Assembly (NCBI GenBank): GCA_963798985.1 | Contig: CAWCVL010000005.1 | Coordinates: 372,001-436,000 of the forward strand | DNA from: JACCTU01 sp963798985 | GTDB taxonomy: Bacteria > Actinomycetota > Thermoleophilia > Gaiellales > Gaiellaceae | Direction: 5' to 3' | Length of the DNA: 64,000 nucleotides | Part shown: piece by piece, positions 35,788-46,702 of the stretch | Position numbering within the stretch: position 1 is the first letter of the stretch | How the letters are laid out: each line of letters opens with the position of its first letter | The notes under the pieces: generated by a model | The model's input: the letters and a program-made list of their open reading frames with translations, nothing else | The model's database searches: none | What the model was told of the DNA's origin: nothing | Translations under genes and position numbers: made by a program

Positions 35788-38310
35788 TCAGCCGGGCTCG
35801 GCGCCGTTTCCGGAGATCTCAGCGGTCTCGGGCTCGGGATCTGCCTCGACCACCGGCGCGAGCGTCGACACCTGCTCGCCCTCGCGAAGCCGCATCACGA
35901 TCACACCCTGCGTCGACCGGCCGAGCCGCTTGATGTCGCCGGAGGCCATCTTGATCACGGTGCCGCCGGTCGAGATCATCATCACCTGATAGCCCTCGCG
36001 CACGACGCGCGCGCCGGCGAGATGGCCACGAGCCTCGGTCAGCTGAACCGTCTTCACGCCCATCCCGCCCCGGCCCTTGACCGGGTACTCCGTGACGCGG
36101 GTCCGCTTCCCATACCCATTTTCGGTGACAACGAGCAGGTCGGCGTCGTCCTGCGCCACACCGACCGCAATCACCTCGTCGCCGGCCCGTAATTTCATGC
36201 CTTGAACACCCGACGCGTCGCGACCCATCGGCCGAACGTCCTGCTCGTGGAACCGGATCGCCTGGCCGTTCCTCGAGACCAGCAGGATGTCGTCCTTCCC
36301 CGACGAGTGGCGGACGCCGACGAGCTCGTCCCCTTCGCGCATCTTCAGCGCGATGATCCCGTCGGACTTCAGCGTCGTGTTGTAGGTGGCGAGCTTCGTC
36401 TTCTTCACGACCCCGTTCTTCGTGGCGAAGAAGAGATACTCGGCCTCCTCGAAGTTGCGCGTCTGAATCACCGCGCGCACCGCCTCGTCCGGGCGGAACG
36501 GCAGCAGGTTGACGATCGCGCGGCCCTTCGACTGGCGTGACCCGAGCGGCAGCTCGTGCACCTTGAGCCGGTAGACCTTCCCGACGTTCGTGAAGAACAG
36601 GATGTAGTCGTGCGTCGAGGCGACGAAGAGATGCTCGATGTAGTCCTCGTCCTTCAGGTCCATCCCCATGACGCCGATGCCGCCGCGCCGCTGCTCGCGA
36701 TAGGCAGTGACCGGTAGCCGCTTGATGTAGCCCGACCGCGAGATCGCGATCACCATGTCCTCTTCAGCGATCATGTCCTCGAGCTCGAGCTCGTCTTCCG
36801 CAGCGACGATCTCGGTCACTCGCTCGTCCTTGCGACCGTAGATCTCCTTGATCTCGAGCAGCTCCTCCTTGATCAGCCCGTCGACGCGCGCGCGATCGCC
36901 GAGGATCGCGCGGAGCTCGGCGATTCGCTCCTGTAGGTCGGCGTACTCCTCCTCGACCTCCTTGCGCGCCAGCCCGGTGAGGCGCGACAGACGCAGGTCG
37001 AGGATCGCCTGGGCCTGAAGCTCACTCAGGGAGAGCTTGTCCATCAGCCCCGACCGCGCGGCGTCTGTGTCGGCAGCGGCCCTGATCAACTTGATCACCG
37101 CGTCGAGGTTGTCGAGCGCGATCAGATAGCCGGAGAGGATGTGCGCACGCGCCTCCGCCTTCCGCAGCTCGTACTTCGAGCGCCGGATGACGACGTCGCG
37201 CTGGTAGTCGAGGTAGTGCCGAACGAGCTCGAGCAGCGACAGCGTCTTCGGAACGCCGTCGACGAGCGCGACCGCGTTGTAACCGAACGAGCTCTGCAGC
37301 GGGGTGTGCTTGAAGAGCTTGTTCAACGCGACCTGCGGAATCGCTTCGCGCTTCAACTCGATGTAGATGCGCATCCCGTCTTTGTCGGAGTGATCGGCGA
37401 GCGCGTCGTCGCTCATCGGGATCTCGGTCAGCACCTTGTTCTCGACGAGCTCGGCGATCTTCTCGATCACGCCGCCCTCGCCACCCTTGCGCACCCCGTA
37501 CGGAAGCTCGGTGACGATGATCGCGCTCTTGCCGCCCCGCAGCTCCTCGATGTGTGCGCGCGCGCGCATGACGATTCGGCCGCGTCCCGTGCGGTAGGCG
37601 TCACGGATGCCGGAACGGCCGACGATGTAACCGCCCGTCGGGAAGTCCGGCCCCTTCAGATGCTTCATCAGACCCTCTACGTCGATGTCCGGCTTCTCGA
37701 TCATCGCCACGACGGCGTCGATCGCCTCGCCCAGGTTGTGCGGCGGCATGTTCGTCGCCATGCCGACCGCGATCCCGGACGACCCGTTCACGAGCAGGTT
37801 CGGGAACCGAGACGGCAACACGGTCGGCTGCCTCCGCGACTCGTCGTAGTTCGGCTCGAAGTCGACCGTGTCCGCGTCGATGTCGCGCAGCAGCTCGGTC
37901 GCCATCCGCGACAGGCGCGCTTCCGAGTACCGCATCGCGGCGGCGGGGTCGCCGTCGATCGAACCGAAGTTGCCCTGGCCGTCGATGAGGGGGTAGCGCA
38001 GCGAGAACGGCTGCGCCATCCGAACGAGCGTGTCGTAAATCGCACCGTCGCCGTGCGGGTGATAACGGCTCATCACCGTGCCGACCGTCGCAGCGGACTT
38101 CTTGTACGGGCGGTTCGGCTGGAGGCCGTCCTCGTGCATCCCGTAGAGCACGCGGCGGTGCACGGGCTTGAGACCGTCGCGCACGTCGGGCAGCGCGCGA
38201 CTGACGATGACGGACATCGCGTAGTCGAGGAAGCTCGACCGCATCTCCTGGTCGAGCTCGCGGCTCTCGATGCGGCCGCCCCCGATCGGGTCCTGGGTCA
38301 CCTCGGACAT
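35788..38310 (-). CDS. gyrA: DNA gyrase subunit A
   Basis: GyrA cuts and rejoins DNA. The N-terminal winged-helix region has the active Tyr near DAAMRYSEARLS (the AAMRYSE box, with Y as nucleophile). The quinolone-resistance region reads YHPHGDGAIYDTLVRMAQP. The C-terminal beta-pinwheel (residues ~510-840) contains several blades and the GyrA-box QRRGGIG. Length is 840 residues with an acidic tail. The gene starts 3 bp after the gyrB stop, so both subunits are made together. Confidence 0.97.
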   Translation of the reverse strand: MSEVTQDPIGGGRIESRELDQEMRSSFLDYAMSVIVSRALPDVRDGLKPVHRRVLYGMHEDGLQPNRPYKKSAATVGTVMSRYHPHGDGAIYDTLVRMAQPFSLRYPLIDGQGNFGSIDGDPAAAMRYSEARLSRMATELLRDIDADTVDFEPNYDESRRQPTVLPSRFPNLLVNGSSGIAVGMATNMPPHNLGEAIDAVVAMIEKPDIDVEGLMKHLKGPDFPTGGYIVGRSGIRDAYRTGRGRIVMRARAHIEELRGGKSAIIVTELPYGVRKGGEGGVIEKIAELVENKVLTEIPMSDDALADHSDKDGMRIYIELKREAIPQVALNKLFKHTPLQSSFGYNAVALVDGVPKTLSLLELVRHYLDYQRDVVIRRSKYELRKAEARAHILSGYLIALDNLDAVIKLIRAAADTDAARSGLMDKLSLSELQAQAILDLRLSRLTGLARKEVEEEYADLQERIAELRAILGDRARVDGLIKEELLEIKEIYGRKDERVTEIVAAEDELELEDMIAEEDMVIAISRSGYIKRLPVTAYREQRRGGIGVMGMDLKDEDYIEHLFVASTHDYILFFTNVGKVYRLKVHELPLGSRQSKGRAIVNLLPFRPDEAVRAVIQTRNFEEAEYLFFATKNGVVKKTKLATYNTTLKSDGIIALKMREGDELVGVRHSSGKDDILLVSRNGQAIRFHEQDVRPMGRDASGVQGMKLRAGDEVIAVGVAQDDADLLVVTENGYGKRTRVTEYPVKGRGGMGVKTVQLTEARGHLAGARVVREGYQVMMISTGGTVIKMASGDIKRLGRSTQGVIVMRLREGEQVSTLAPVVEADPEPETAEISGNGAEPG

Positions 38311-38313
38311 CGC

Positions 38314-40698
<2,385 letters not shown>

Positions 40699-40702
40699 AA
40701 CC

Positions 40703-40728
40703 AAAAAAGGCCTGCAAATTGCGGCCTT
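40703..40728 (-). terminator. intrinsic-terminator-like hairpin immediately before gyrB
   Basis: On the minus strand AAGGCC pairs with GGCCTT, with an inner GCA/TGC step and a short loop, and the stem is followed directly by a T run (40703-40708). The run ends 5 bases before the gyrB ATG. The hairpin could end recF-DUF721 transcription or regulate gyrB translation. Confidence 0.6.
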
Positions 40729-40747
40729 ACCGGGTGCTCAAAGTGTA

Positions 40748-41209
40748 TCAGAACTCGCGGTCGTCGCGGCTTCTCGAGAGGCTCTGCGCGGCCGCTTTCG
40801 CGACCACTTTGCGCAGGTCCTCGTCGCTGATTTCGGCCGCGAGCTCTTCGCCTCTCCGCAGCTCCTCGGGACCCGGTGACGGTGCTGTCCGATCGTCGCG
40901 GTCGTCCTCCTCGGGACCGAGCTCGGGGAGCTTGCCGACCGCGAAGCGAAGTTTCGTCGGCGCGTCGTTCCCCGTGGCCGCGCGCAGGCACTTCAACACG
41001 TCGGCCTCGAGCTGCGCGAGCTCGAACGCCCACGACGAGGAGCTCGTCGCGACGTGCAACGTGCCGTCTCGTGCGATTCGCGCCGGCCAGGCGTTGCGCG
41101 CGATCGTCGCGCCGACCGCACCCGGCCACGCCTCGACGATCCGCACCATGCCGGCGGCAGGCCCGAAGCGGCCGAGCTCGCTCGCGACGTCAGAGGCGAT
41201 CCGCTTCAT
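40748..41209 (-). CDS. DUF721 (DciA-like) protein
   Basis: DUF721 proteins are related to DciA, which helps load the replicative helicase in bacteria without DnaC/DnaI. The 153-residue sequence has the KH-like core with IVEAWPGAVGATIARNAWP, the conserved LHVATSSSSWAFELAQLE, and the KLRFAVG strand. Then comes a charged tail (ELGPEEDDRDDR). The ATG overlaps the recF stop (ATGA). Position between recF and gyrB is classic for Actinomycetota. Confidence 0.85.
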   Translation of the reverse strand: MKRIASDVASELGRFGPAAGMVRIVEAWPGAVGATIARNAWPARIARDGTLHVATSSSSWAFELAQLEADVLKCLRAATGNDAPTKLRFAVGKLPELGPEEDDRDDRTAPSPGPEELRRGEELAAEISDEDLRKVVAKAAAQSLSRSRDDREF

Positions 41210-42268
41210 GCGGCTCGCACCGTCCCCGAAGCCACCTCGAGGAGCTGGTCGGGGGTGAGCGGGAGCGCGCCCGCTGTGGTCGACGTGATCAGCGTCTGAC
41301 CGCCGGCCGGTAGGAGCCGCGCGAGCGTCGCCCGGCGTTCGGGGTCGAGCTCGGAGAGCACGTCGTCGAGCAGCAGAAGCGGTGGGACGCCGCTGCGCTC
41401 GAGCAGGATCTCGGCCTCTGCAAGCAGGAGCGACAGCACTGCGAGGCGTTGCTCGCCCTGCGAGCCGTACGTCCGCAGGTCACGGTCGCCGGCGAGCACG
41501 GCGACGTCGTCGAGGTGCGGGCCGAGGCTCGTCGTGCCCCGCTCGAGGTCGCGTGCGAGCCTCTCGTCCAACTGCTCGCGCGAGACGAGCCCTCCCTCGT
41601 ACGCGAGCCTGCCGGGCTCGAGCCCGAACGCGCCGGTCAGCCGCGCGAAGGCAGGCGTGAGCAGCTCGAGGGCATGCCTGCGCGCAGCCGCGAGCTCGGT
41701 TCCGAGCGCTGCGACCTGCTCGGTCCAGGGATCCACGGCATCGCGTGACGAAACGCCATTCGCGACGCGCCGCAGCGCCGCGTTCCGCTGGCCGACGACT
41801 GCGCCGTACTCCGCGGACAGACCCGCGCGGGCAGGGAACAGCCGCCCGAGCGCGCGATCGAAGTACGCACGTCGCACGGCAGGCGCTCCCTTCACGATCC
41901 CGAGCCGGTCCGGGTGTGAAGACGAGCGTCGACACCTCGGCTCGCAACAGCTCGGCGGCGCGAAGCGGGCCCCCGTTCAGCTTCGCGCGCTTGCCCTTAC
42001 CCGGCTCGAGGGTGACGTCGAGCTCGAGCGCCAGCTCGGCGCGCCGTCCGCGAAGCGACACGCGGCCGACGCTCTCGCCGAACCGCACGAGCTGCGCGTC
42101 GTTCCGCGTGCGCGGCGAGAACCCCTGCGTCCCCACGTGCAGCGACTCCAGCAGGTTCGTCTTGCCGGCGCCGTTCGGCCCAACGACGAGCACGAGGCCT
42201 TGCGACAGCCCGAGCTCGAGCGTCGCGTACGAGCGGATGTTTCGGAGCGCGACCGTCTCGACGATCAG
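41206..42268 (-). CDS. recF: DNA replication/repair protein RecF (one frameshift)
   Basis: RecF acts in gap repair and RecA loading. Walker A is GPNGAGKTNLL, the signature region lies near RLAVLSLLLAEAEIL and Walker B is PLLLLDDVLSELD. The frame shifts by one extra base near 41921, inside the conserved VFTPDRLGIVKGAPA stretch; corrected length is about 353 residues. No ATG/GTG/TTG precedes the conserved N-terminus (ETVALRNIRSYATLEL). I therefore place the start at CTG 42268, which overlaps the dnaN TGA as CTGA. Confidence 0.9.
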
Positions 42269-43366
42269 GTGGTGGGAAGCCTGATCGGCATCACGAGATA
42301 CGTGAAGTCCTCGTTCTCGCCCTGCAGGACGGCCGGCCGCAGCGGGCTGATCAGCTTCACCAGGAGCTCGTCGCCACCGACCGACTCGAAGCCGTCGCGA
42401 AGGTACTCCGCGTTGAAGCCGATCTCGAGCGGCTCGCCGGTGAACGGTGCGGGCATCGACTCACGCGCCTCGCCGACGTCCTGCGTCTGCGCCGATACGG
42501 TCAGCTCGCCTTCGGCGAAGCGCAGTCTCAGCGGGCGAGTTGCGCTGCGCCATCACGCCCACGCGGCGGACGACCTCGATCGCCTCTGCGCGCGGAAGCG
42601 CGACCGTGTGCTCGAACGTCTCGGGGATCAGTTGGCGGTAGTTCGGGAACTGCCCTTCGATGCGTCTAGTGGTCAGCGTGACGCCGTCCGCGACGAAGAC
42701 GACCTGGTTCTCGTGCACGCCGAGCTCGAGCGAATCGGCGCCCGCTGCGATGCGGGTGACCTCCGTCAGAGCGCGAGCCGGGATGATTGCTTCCAACTCG
42801 GGCGCGTCGCCTTCCATCGGCGTCTCCTTGACCGAGAGCCGGTAGGAGTCGGTCGCGGCCATGACAAGCTTGCCGGCCTCGAACCGCGCGAGGATGCCTG
42901 TGAGCACCGGGCGCGACTCATCGCGCGACGCGGAGCGTGAGACACGGCCCACGGTGTCGAGCAACGCCTCTCGGTCCACGCTGAACGTCCCGATCGACTC
43001 GACGTCGGGGAGGCGCGGAAAGTCTTCGACGTTGTACGTGTGCAGGCGCGAGCTGTACGAACCCGAGTCGACGCGAACGACACCCTCCTCCGCGCGGTGC
43101 TCGATCTGTACGTCCTCGTCGGGAAGCAGGCGGATCAGATCGACCAGCATCTTCCCGGGCACGATGACTGCACCGTCGCCGTCCACTTGCGCTTCGAGCG
43201 ACGTTCGCAGCGAAAGCTCCATGTCGGTCGCCGCAAGATGGAGCTCGCCGCTCTCGGTGCGAAGCATGATCCCACCGAGGACGAGAACTGTTGTCCTCGC
43301 CGACACCGCCCGTGCGACGACGGCGAGCTTCTGCGAGAGCTCGTCTCGCGAACAGGTGAGTTTCAT
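42265..43366 (-). CDS. dnaN: DNA polymerase III beta sliding clamp (one frameshift)
   Basis: DnaN forms the ring that keeps the replicase on DNA. The start MKLTCSRDELSQKL, the three repeated clamp domains (residues ~1-120, 128-250, 255-366) and the C-terminal YLVMPIRL-type end that binds partner proteins are all present. An extra base near 42524 breaks the third domain; corrected length is about 366. I chose ATG 43366, where the family start begins and which follows GGATCGGG; an ATG 12 codons upstream also follows AAAGA. As dnaN is essential, the shift is most likely a sequence error. Confidence 0.94.
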
Positions 43367-43399
43367 ACCCGATCCGATGGCTACTGCTTCTAGGTCTTT

Positions 43400-43444
43400 C
43401 ATTCTTTAAAAGATTCTAGAAGTAGTAGTAGGGGGTGTGGGGAC
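43400..43444 (+). other. candidate oriC unwinding element (AT-rich tract, TAG trios, G cluster, box-like site)
   Basis: In the dnaN-dnaA gap an AT-rich stretch (43400-43421, contrasting with the GC-rich chromosome) runs into five trinucleotides TAG-AAG-TAG-TAG-TAG (43417-43431). A G cluster (43432-43435) and a TGTGG core (43436-43440) follow. This order matches the DnaA-trio layout described for bacterial origins. The DnaA-box match is weak beyond TGTGG, so this is a candidate only. Confidence 0.5.
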
Positions 43445-43506
43445 CGGGGACGAAGGTCTTGCTCGACTCTGGGGACCGCGTTGCGCTCGGGAGAGCGCCT
43501 GGGGAC
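43439..43506 (+). repeat. four GGGGAC repeats in the dnaN-dnaA gap
   Basis: GGGGAC occurs at 43439, 43446, 43471 and 43501, with 25-32 bp between most copies. They extend from the trio element toward dnaA. No protein is known to me to bind this motif. Confidence 0.5.
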
Positions 43507-43534
43507 GAAACGGGGTTCTGCACAGCCATCGGCG

Positions 43535-44893
43535 CTAACGGACCTGTTTGATCCGAGCTGTGAGTTCCTGGACGAGGTTGTACACAGACCTGTCCTCTCG
43601 AATCAAGCGGGCGATTTTGGACGTCGCGTGGATCACCGTCGTGTGGTCACGGCCCCCGAATTCCTTCCCGATCTTCGGAAGCGAGGAGTCCGTGAGCTCG
43701 CGTGAGAGGTACATCGCGACCTGCCGCGGGTAGACGATATTCTGCGAGCGCTTCTCGCCGGTCAGCTCGCTCAGCGAGAGGTTGAAGCGCTCCGAAACTG
43801 TCTCTTGGATCCGCCGAATCGAGACCTCGGCGGCCTCGCCTTGCGGGAAGACGTCCTTCAGCACCTCCTGTGAGAGCTCGACGGTCATCGGCCGGCCGGT
43901 CAAGGACGAGAAGGCGACCACGCGGGTGAGTGCACCCTCGAGCTCGCGGATGTTCGACTCGATCCTGCTCGCGACGAAGGTCAGCACCTGTGGGTCGGGC
44001 ACGTGGATCCCGTCGGTCTTGACCTTCTTGCGGAGAATCGCGATCCGTGTTTCGAGGTCTGGGGGCTGGATGTCCGTGATCAGGCCCCACTCGAAGCGCG
44101 AGCGCAGCCGCTCCTCGAGGGTCGAGATCTCGCGCGGAGGCCGGTCCGAAGACATCACGATCTGGCTGCCGGCCTCGTAGAGCGAGTTGAACGTGTGGAA
44201 GAACTCCTCTTGGATCCGCTCCTTGTGCTCGAAGAACTGCACGTCGTCGACGAGCAGGAGGTCGTACGCCCGGTAGCGCTGCTTGAAGCCCTCGATTCGC
44301 TTGTCGCGGAGCGAGTTGATGAAGTCGTTCATGAAGGTCTCGCTCGTGACGTAGCGGACGCTCATGTCTCTCGAGTGCTGCATCACGTACTGGGCGATCG
44401 CCTGCATCAGGTGGGTCTTCCCCAGCCCTGTCCCGCCGTAGATGAAGAGCGGGTTGTAGGCCTGCGCGGGCGCCTCCGCCACGGCAAGCGCGGCCGCGTG
44501 CGCGAAGCGGTTCGACGAGCCGATCACGAAGAGGTCGAAGATGTACTTCGGGTTCATGCCGGCCTCGCCGCGCTTCGGCGGCCGCTCGACCTCCGCGGGA
44601 AGCGGCTCCGGCAGGCCGCCGGGCGAGTGCCCCTCGACCACGCGCAGGTTCACACGCCGTTCATGACCAATTGAGTCTTTGACCGCGGCCTTGATCAGAC
44701 CGAGGAAGTGACCCTCGATCCATTCCCGGGCGAAGTCGTTCGGCACTCGGAGGACGAACGTGTCGTCGGTGAGGTCTTCACCTTCGACGTCGTCGAACCA
44801 CGTTCGGTACGTGGTGTCGTTCAACGCTCCCCTGAGCCGACTGGAGACTTCTCCCCACAGACTCTCGGCAGTCAGCTCGACTTGGTGTTCCAC
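43535..44893 (-). CDS. dnaA: chromosomal replication initiator DnaA
   Basis: DnaA opens oriC. The order is an N-terminal helical domain (residues ~1-80) and an acidic/Pro linker (~95-115). The AAA+ core shows Walker A GGTGLGKTHLMQA, Walker B LLLVDDVQFF and sensor residues near SRFEWGL. The C-terminal DNA-binding domain has the GGRDHTTVIHA signature. I chose GTG 44893 (MEHQVELTAESLW), giving 452 residues; AAGGAG lies about 12 nt upstream. The open frame continues upstream into non-coding sequence, which is not protein-like. Confidence 0.96.
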   Translation of the reverse strand: MEHQVELTAESLWGEVSSRLRGALNDTTYRTWFDDVEGEDLTDDTFVLRVPNDFAREWIEGHFLGLIKAAVKDSIGHERRVNLRVVEGHSPGGLPEPLPAEVERPPKRGEAGMNPKYIFDLFVIGSSNRFAHAAALAVAEAPAQAYNPLFIYGGTGLGKTHLMQAIAQYVMQHSRDMSVRYVTSETFMNDFINSLRDKRIEGFKQRYRAYDLLLVDDVQFFEHKERIQEEFFHTFNSLYEAGSQIVMSSDRPPREISTLEERLRSRFEWGLITDIQPPDLETRIAILRKKVKTDGIHVPDPQVLTFVASRIESNIRELEGALTRVVAFSSLTGRPMTVELSQEVLKDVFPQGEAAEVSIRRIQETVSERFNLSLSELTGEKRSQNIVYPRQVAMYLSRELTDSSLPKIGKEFGGRDHTTVIHATSKIARLIREDRSVYNLVQELTARIKQVR

Positions 44894-45024
44894 CGAGGTG
44901 GGATGCTCCTTTAGATGGGGGCGTGCGAGCGAGCGACAATAGCAGCCGCCTTGCGTTGTCACAACACGCGTATCCCTGGACGAAAAAGTCGTGATTTGCA
45001 GGGACATCACCGTCGCCCACATGA

Positions 45025-45100
45025 CTCTCCACAGGTGTGGACGGCGTGCCGTTTTCCCTGCGTCTGCAGGCGCTTCGTGCTGTGGAAAACGTCGTCCACA
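45025..45100. other. DnaA-box-like cluster between dnaA and rpmH (possible oriC part)
   Basis: Four 9-mers resemble the actinobacterial DnaA box TTGTCCACA (or its complement TGTGGACAA): CTCTCCACA at 45025-45033, TGTGGACGG at 45036-45044, TGTGGAAAA at 45081-45089 and TCGTCCACA at 45092-45100. They form two inverted pairs with their centres about 57 bp apart. Together with the tract at 43400 they could make a bipartite origin or an autoregulatory region of dnaA. Confidence 0.5.
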
Positions 45101-45110
45101 AACCCTTGTC

Positions 45111-45116
45111 TATACT
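45111..45116 (+). promoter_or_regulatory. putative -10 box of the rpmH operon
   Basis: TATACT is a near-perfect -10 hexamer 50 bp upstream of rpmH and directly next to the DnaA-box-like pair at 45081-45100. DnaA could therefore influence the rpmH promoter. Confidence 0.5.
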
Positions 45117-45165
45117 GGCCGCTCGCCCCGCAAGGGGCGCGAATTTTGTCCCGAACGAGCTCTTC

Positions 45166-45300
45166 GTGAAGCGCACCTACCAGCCAAACGTTCGTCGCCG
45201 TAAGCGCAAGCACGGCTTTCGCGCGCGCATGTCGACACGCGCGGGTCGCGTGATCCTGAAGCGACGCCGGGCGCGCGGCCGCAAGCGCCTCTCCGCCTGA
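45166..45300 (+). CDS. rpmH: 50S ribosomal protein L34
   Basis: The 44-residue basic protein reads VKRTYQPNVRRRKRKHGF, then ARMSTRAGRVILKRRRARG, the universal L34 pattern. The start is GTG at 45166. It is the first gene of the plus-strand run rpmH-rnpA-yidD-yidC-jag-rsmG that faces away from dnaA, as in most bacteria. Confidence 0.97.
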   Translation: MKRTYQPNVRRRKRKHGFRARMSTRAGRVILKRRRARGRKRLSA

Positions 45301-45305
45301 GCGGC

Positions 45306-45654
45306 GTGCAACGTCGACATCGCCTCTCGCGCTCGCGGGACTTCGACTCGGTCTACCGTCAGGGACGATCCGTGTCGACCCGCTTCCTCGTCCTCTACTG
45401 GTTCGACCGCCAGGAGACGGGCGAGGACCCGAGGCTCGGGATCGCGGTGCCGAAGCAGGTCGGAGGCGCAGTCGTCCGCAACCGCCTCAAGCGGCAGCTT
45501 CGCGAGAGTTGGCGCGCGATGCTCGAGCGTGTGCCGGCGGGGAAGGACTACGTCTTGATCGCCCGGCCCGGGCTTGCCGGAAGCCGTTCAGACTCGAGGC
45601 TTCGACTGGCTCCAGGAGCGCGTCGGCGAGGTTCTTCAGAAGGCGGCGGCATGA
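45306..45654 (+). CDS. rnpA: ribonuclease P protein component (one frameshift)
   Basis: RnpA aids the RNase P RNA in maturing tRNA 5' ends. The N-terminus RHRLSRSRDFDSVYRQGRS and the RNR motif in VRNRLKRQLRE are diagnostic. An extra base near 45580 breaks the last third; the corrected end reads FDWLQERVGEVLQKAAA. Length is about 115 residues. The GTG at 45306 begins 5 bp after rpmH, and the TGA overlaps the yidD ATG. Confidence 0.92.
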
Positions 45655-45860
45655 AGTACGTCGGCATCGGGCTGGTGTACGGCTATCGCTTCACGTTCGG
45701 GCGCTTCGTTCCCGCCGGGACGTGCAAGTACCACCCCTCGTGCTCGCAGTACGCGCTCGACGCATTTCGCGCGCACGGGCTCGTCAAGGGCTCGCTGAAG
45801 GCCGGCTGGCGGCTGCTTCGCTGCAATCCGTGGAGCCACGGAGGCTTCGACCCGGCATGA
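45651..45860 (+). CDS. yidD: membrane protein insertion efficiency factor YidD
   Basis: The 69-residue protein carries the family core FVPAGTCKYHPSCSQYALDAF, with three Cys residues, and ends with LRCNPWSHGGFDPA. YidD sits at the inner membrane and supports YidC-dependent insertion. It overlaps rnpA upstream and yidC downstream, so stoichiometric coupling is likely. Confidence 0.95.
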   Translation: MKYVGIGLVYGYRFTFGRFVPAGTCKYHPSCSQYALDAFRAHGLVKGSLKAGWRLLRCNPWSHGGFDPA

Positions 45861-46702
45861 ATCTGCCGCTGTTCATCCCGGTTCTGAACGAGCTCGAGCA
45901 GGGTCTGACGTGGCTGCTCGAGTGGCTCCACGTCACGGATTGGCTCTGGCCGGGCGCCGGCGGAATTCCGTGGGCCTGGGCGATCGTGGCGACGACGATC
46001 ATCGTCCGCACGGTCCTGCTTCCGCTGACGGTACGGCAGATCCACTCGATGCAGCGTCTCCAGGCACACGCGCCGGAGATGAAGGCGATCCAGCAGCGCT
46101 ACAAGCAGGACCGCGCGAAACAGCAGGAAGAGCTGATGAAGTTCTACCGCGAGAACAAGATCAACCCGGCCTCGTCCTGCCTGCCGATCCTGTTCCAGAT
46201 CCCGGTCTTCCTGGCGCTCTTCTTCGTGCTGAGGGACTTCGAGAAGGAGGTCTTCCCGCAGTATCCGGCCTCCGATCTCGGGTGGCTGTGGGACCTCGTC
46301 CCGGACATCACCCAGCCGCTCAGCTCGGATCCGCTCTCGGCCGTCATCTTGCTCATCCTCTACGCGACGAGCCAGACCGCGTCGACGTACTTCATGTCGT
46401 CGACGATGGACAAGATGCAGCGCTACTTGCTGCTTGCGCTGCCGTTGATCTTCCTCTTCTTCGTGATCAACTTCCCGGCTGGGCTGATGATCTACTGGGT
46501 CACGACGAACCTCTGGACGACAGGCCAGGGGCTCGTGACGCGGAAGCTCCGGCCCAAGCCGGTGCCCCCGGAGAAGCGCAGCTCGCGGACGCCGCCCGGC
46601 GGCGGTGACGGGAAGGCGAAGGCCGAGCCCGAGGCGACGCCGGCCGTCGCCACCGCCCCGCCGCGCCGGGTCAAGAAGAAGAAGAAGCGCGCGCGGCGAT
46701 GA
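45857..46702 (+). CDS. yidC: membrane protein insertase YidC/Oxa1 family
   Basis: YidC inserts proteins into the cytoplasmic membrane. This short (281-residue) form lacks the large periplasmic domain of Gram-negative YidC. It shows WAIVATTIIVRTVLLPLTVRQ with the hydrophilic-groove Arg, a long cytoplasmic hairpin (residues ~50-100), and VFLALFFVLRDFEKEVFP. Later membrane segments sit at about 155-172 and 190-225. The Lys/Arg-rich tail (residues ~265-281, KKKKKRARR) may contact the ribosome. ATG 45857 overlaps the yidD stop. Confidence 0.95.
   Translation: MNLPLFIPVLNELEQGLTWLLEWLHVTDWLWPGAGGIPWAWAIVATTIIVRTVLLPLTVRQIHSMQRLQAHAPEMKAIQQRYKQDRAKQQEELMKFYRENKINPASSCLPILFQIPVFLALFFVLRDFEKEVFPQYPASDLGWLWDLVPDITQPLSSDPLSAVILLILYATSQTASTYFMSSTMDKMQRYLLLALPLIFLFFVINFPAGLMIYWVTTNLWTTGQGLVTRKLRPKPVPPEKRSSRTPPGGGDGKAKAEPEATPAVATAPPRRVKKKKKRARR

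Noticed and set aside
45166..45300. Longer protein starting at 45037 that ends in L34
   Set aside because: The first 43 codons lie in the promoter/DnaA-box region and are not L34-like; the family start is at GTG 45166.
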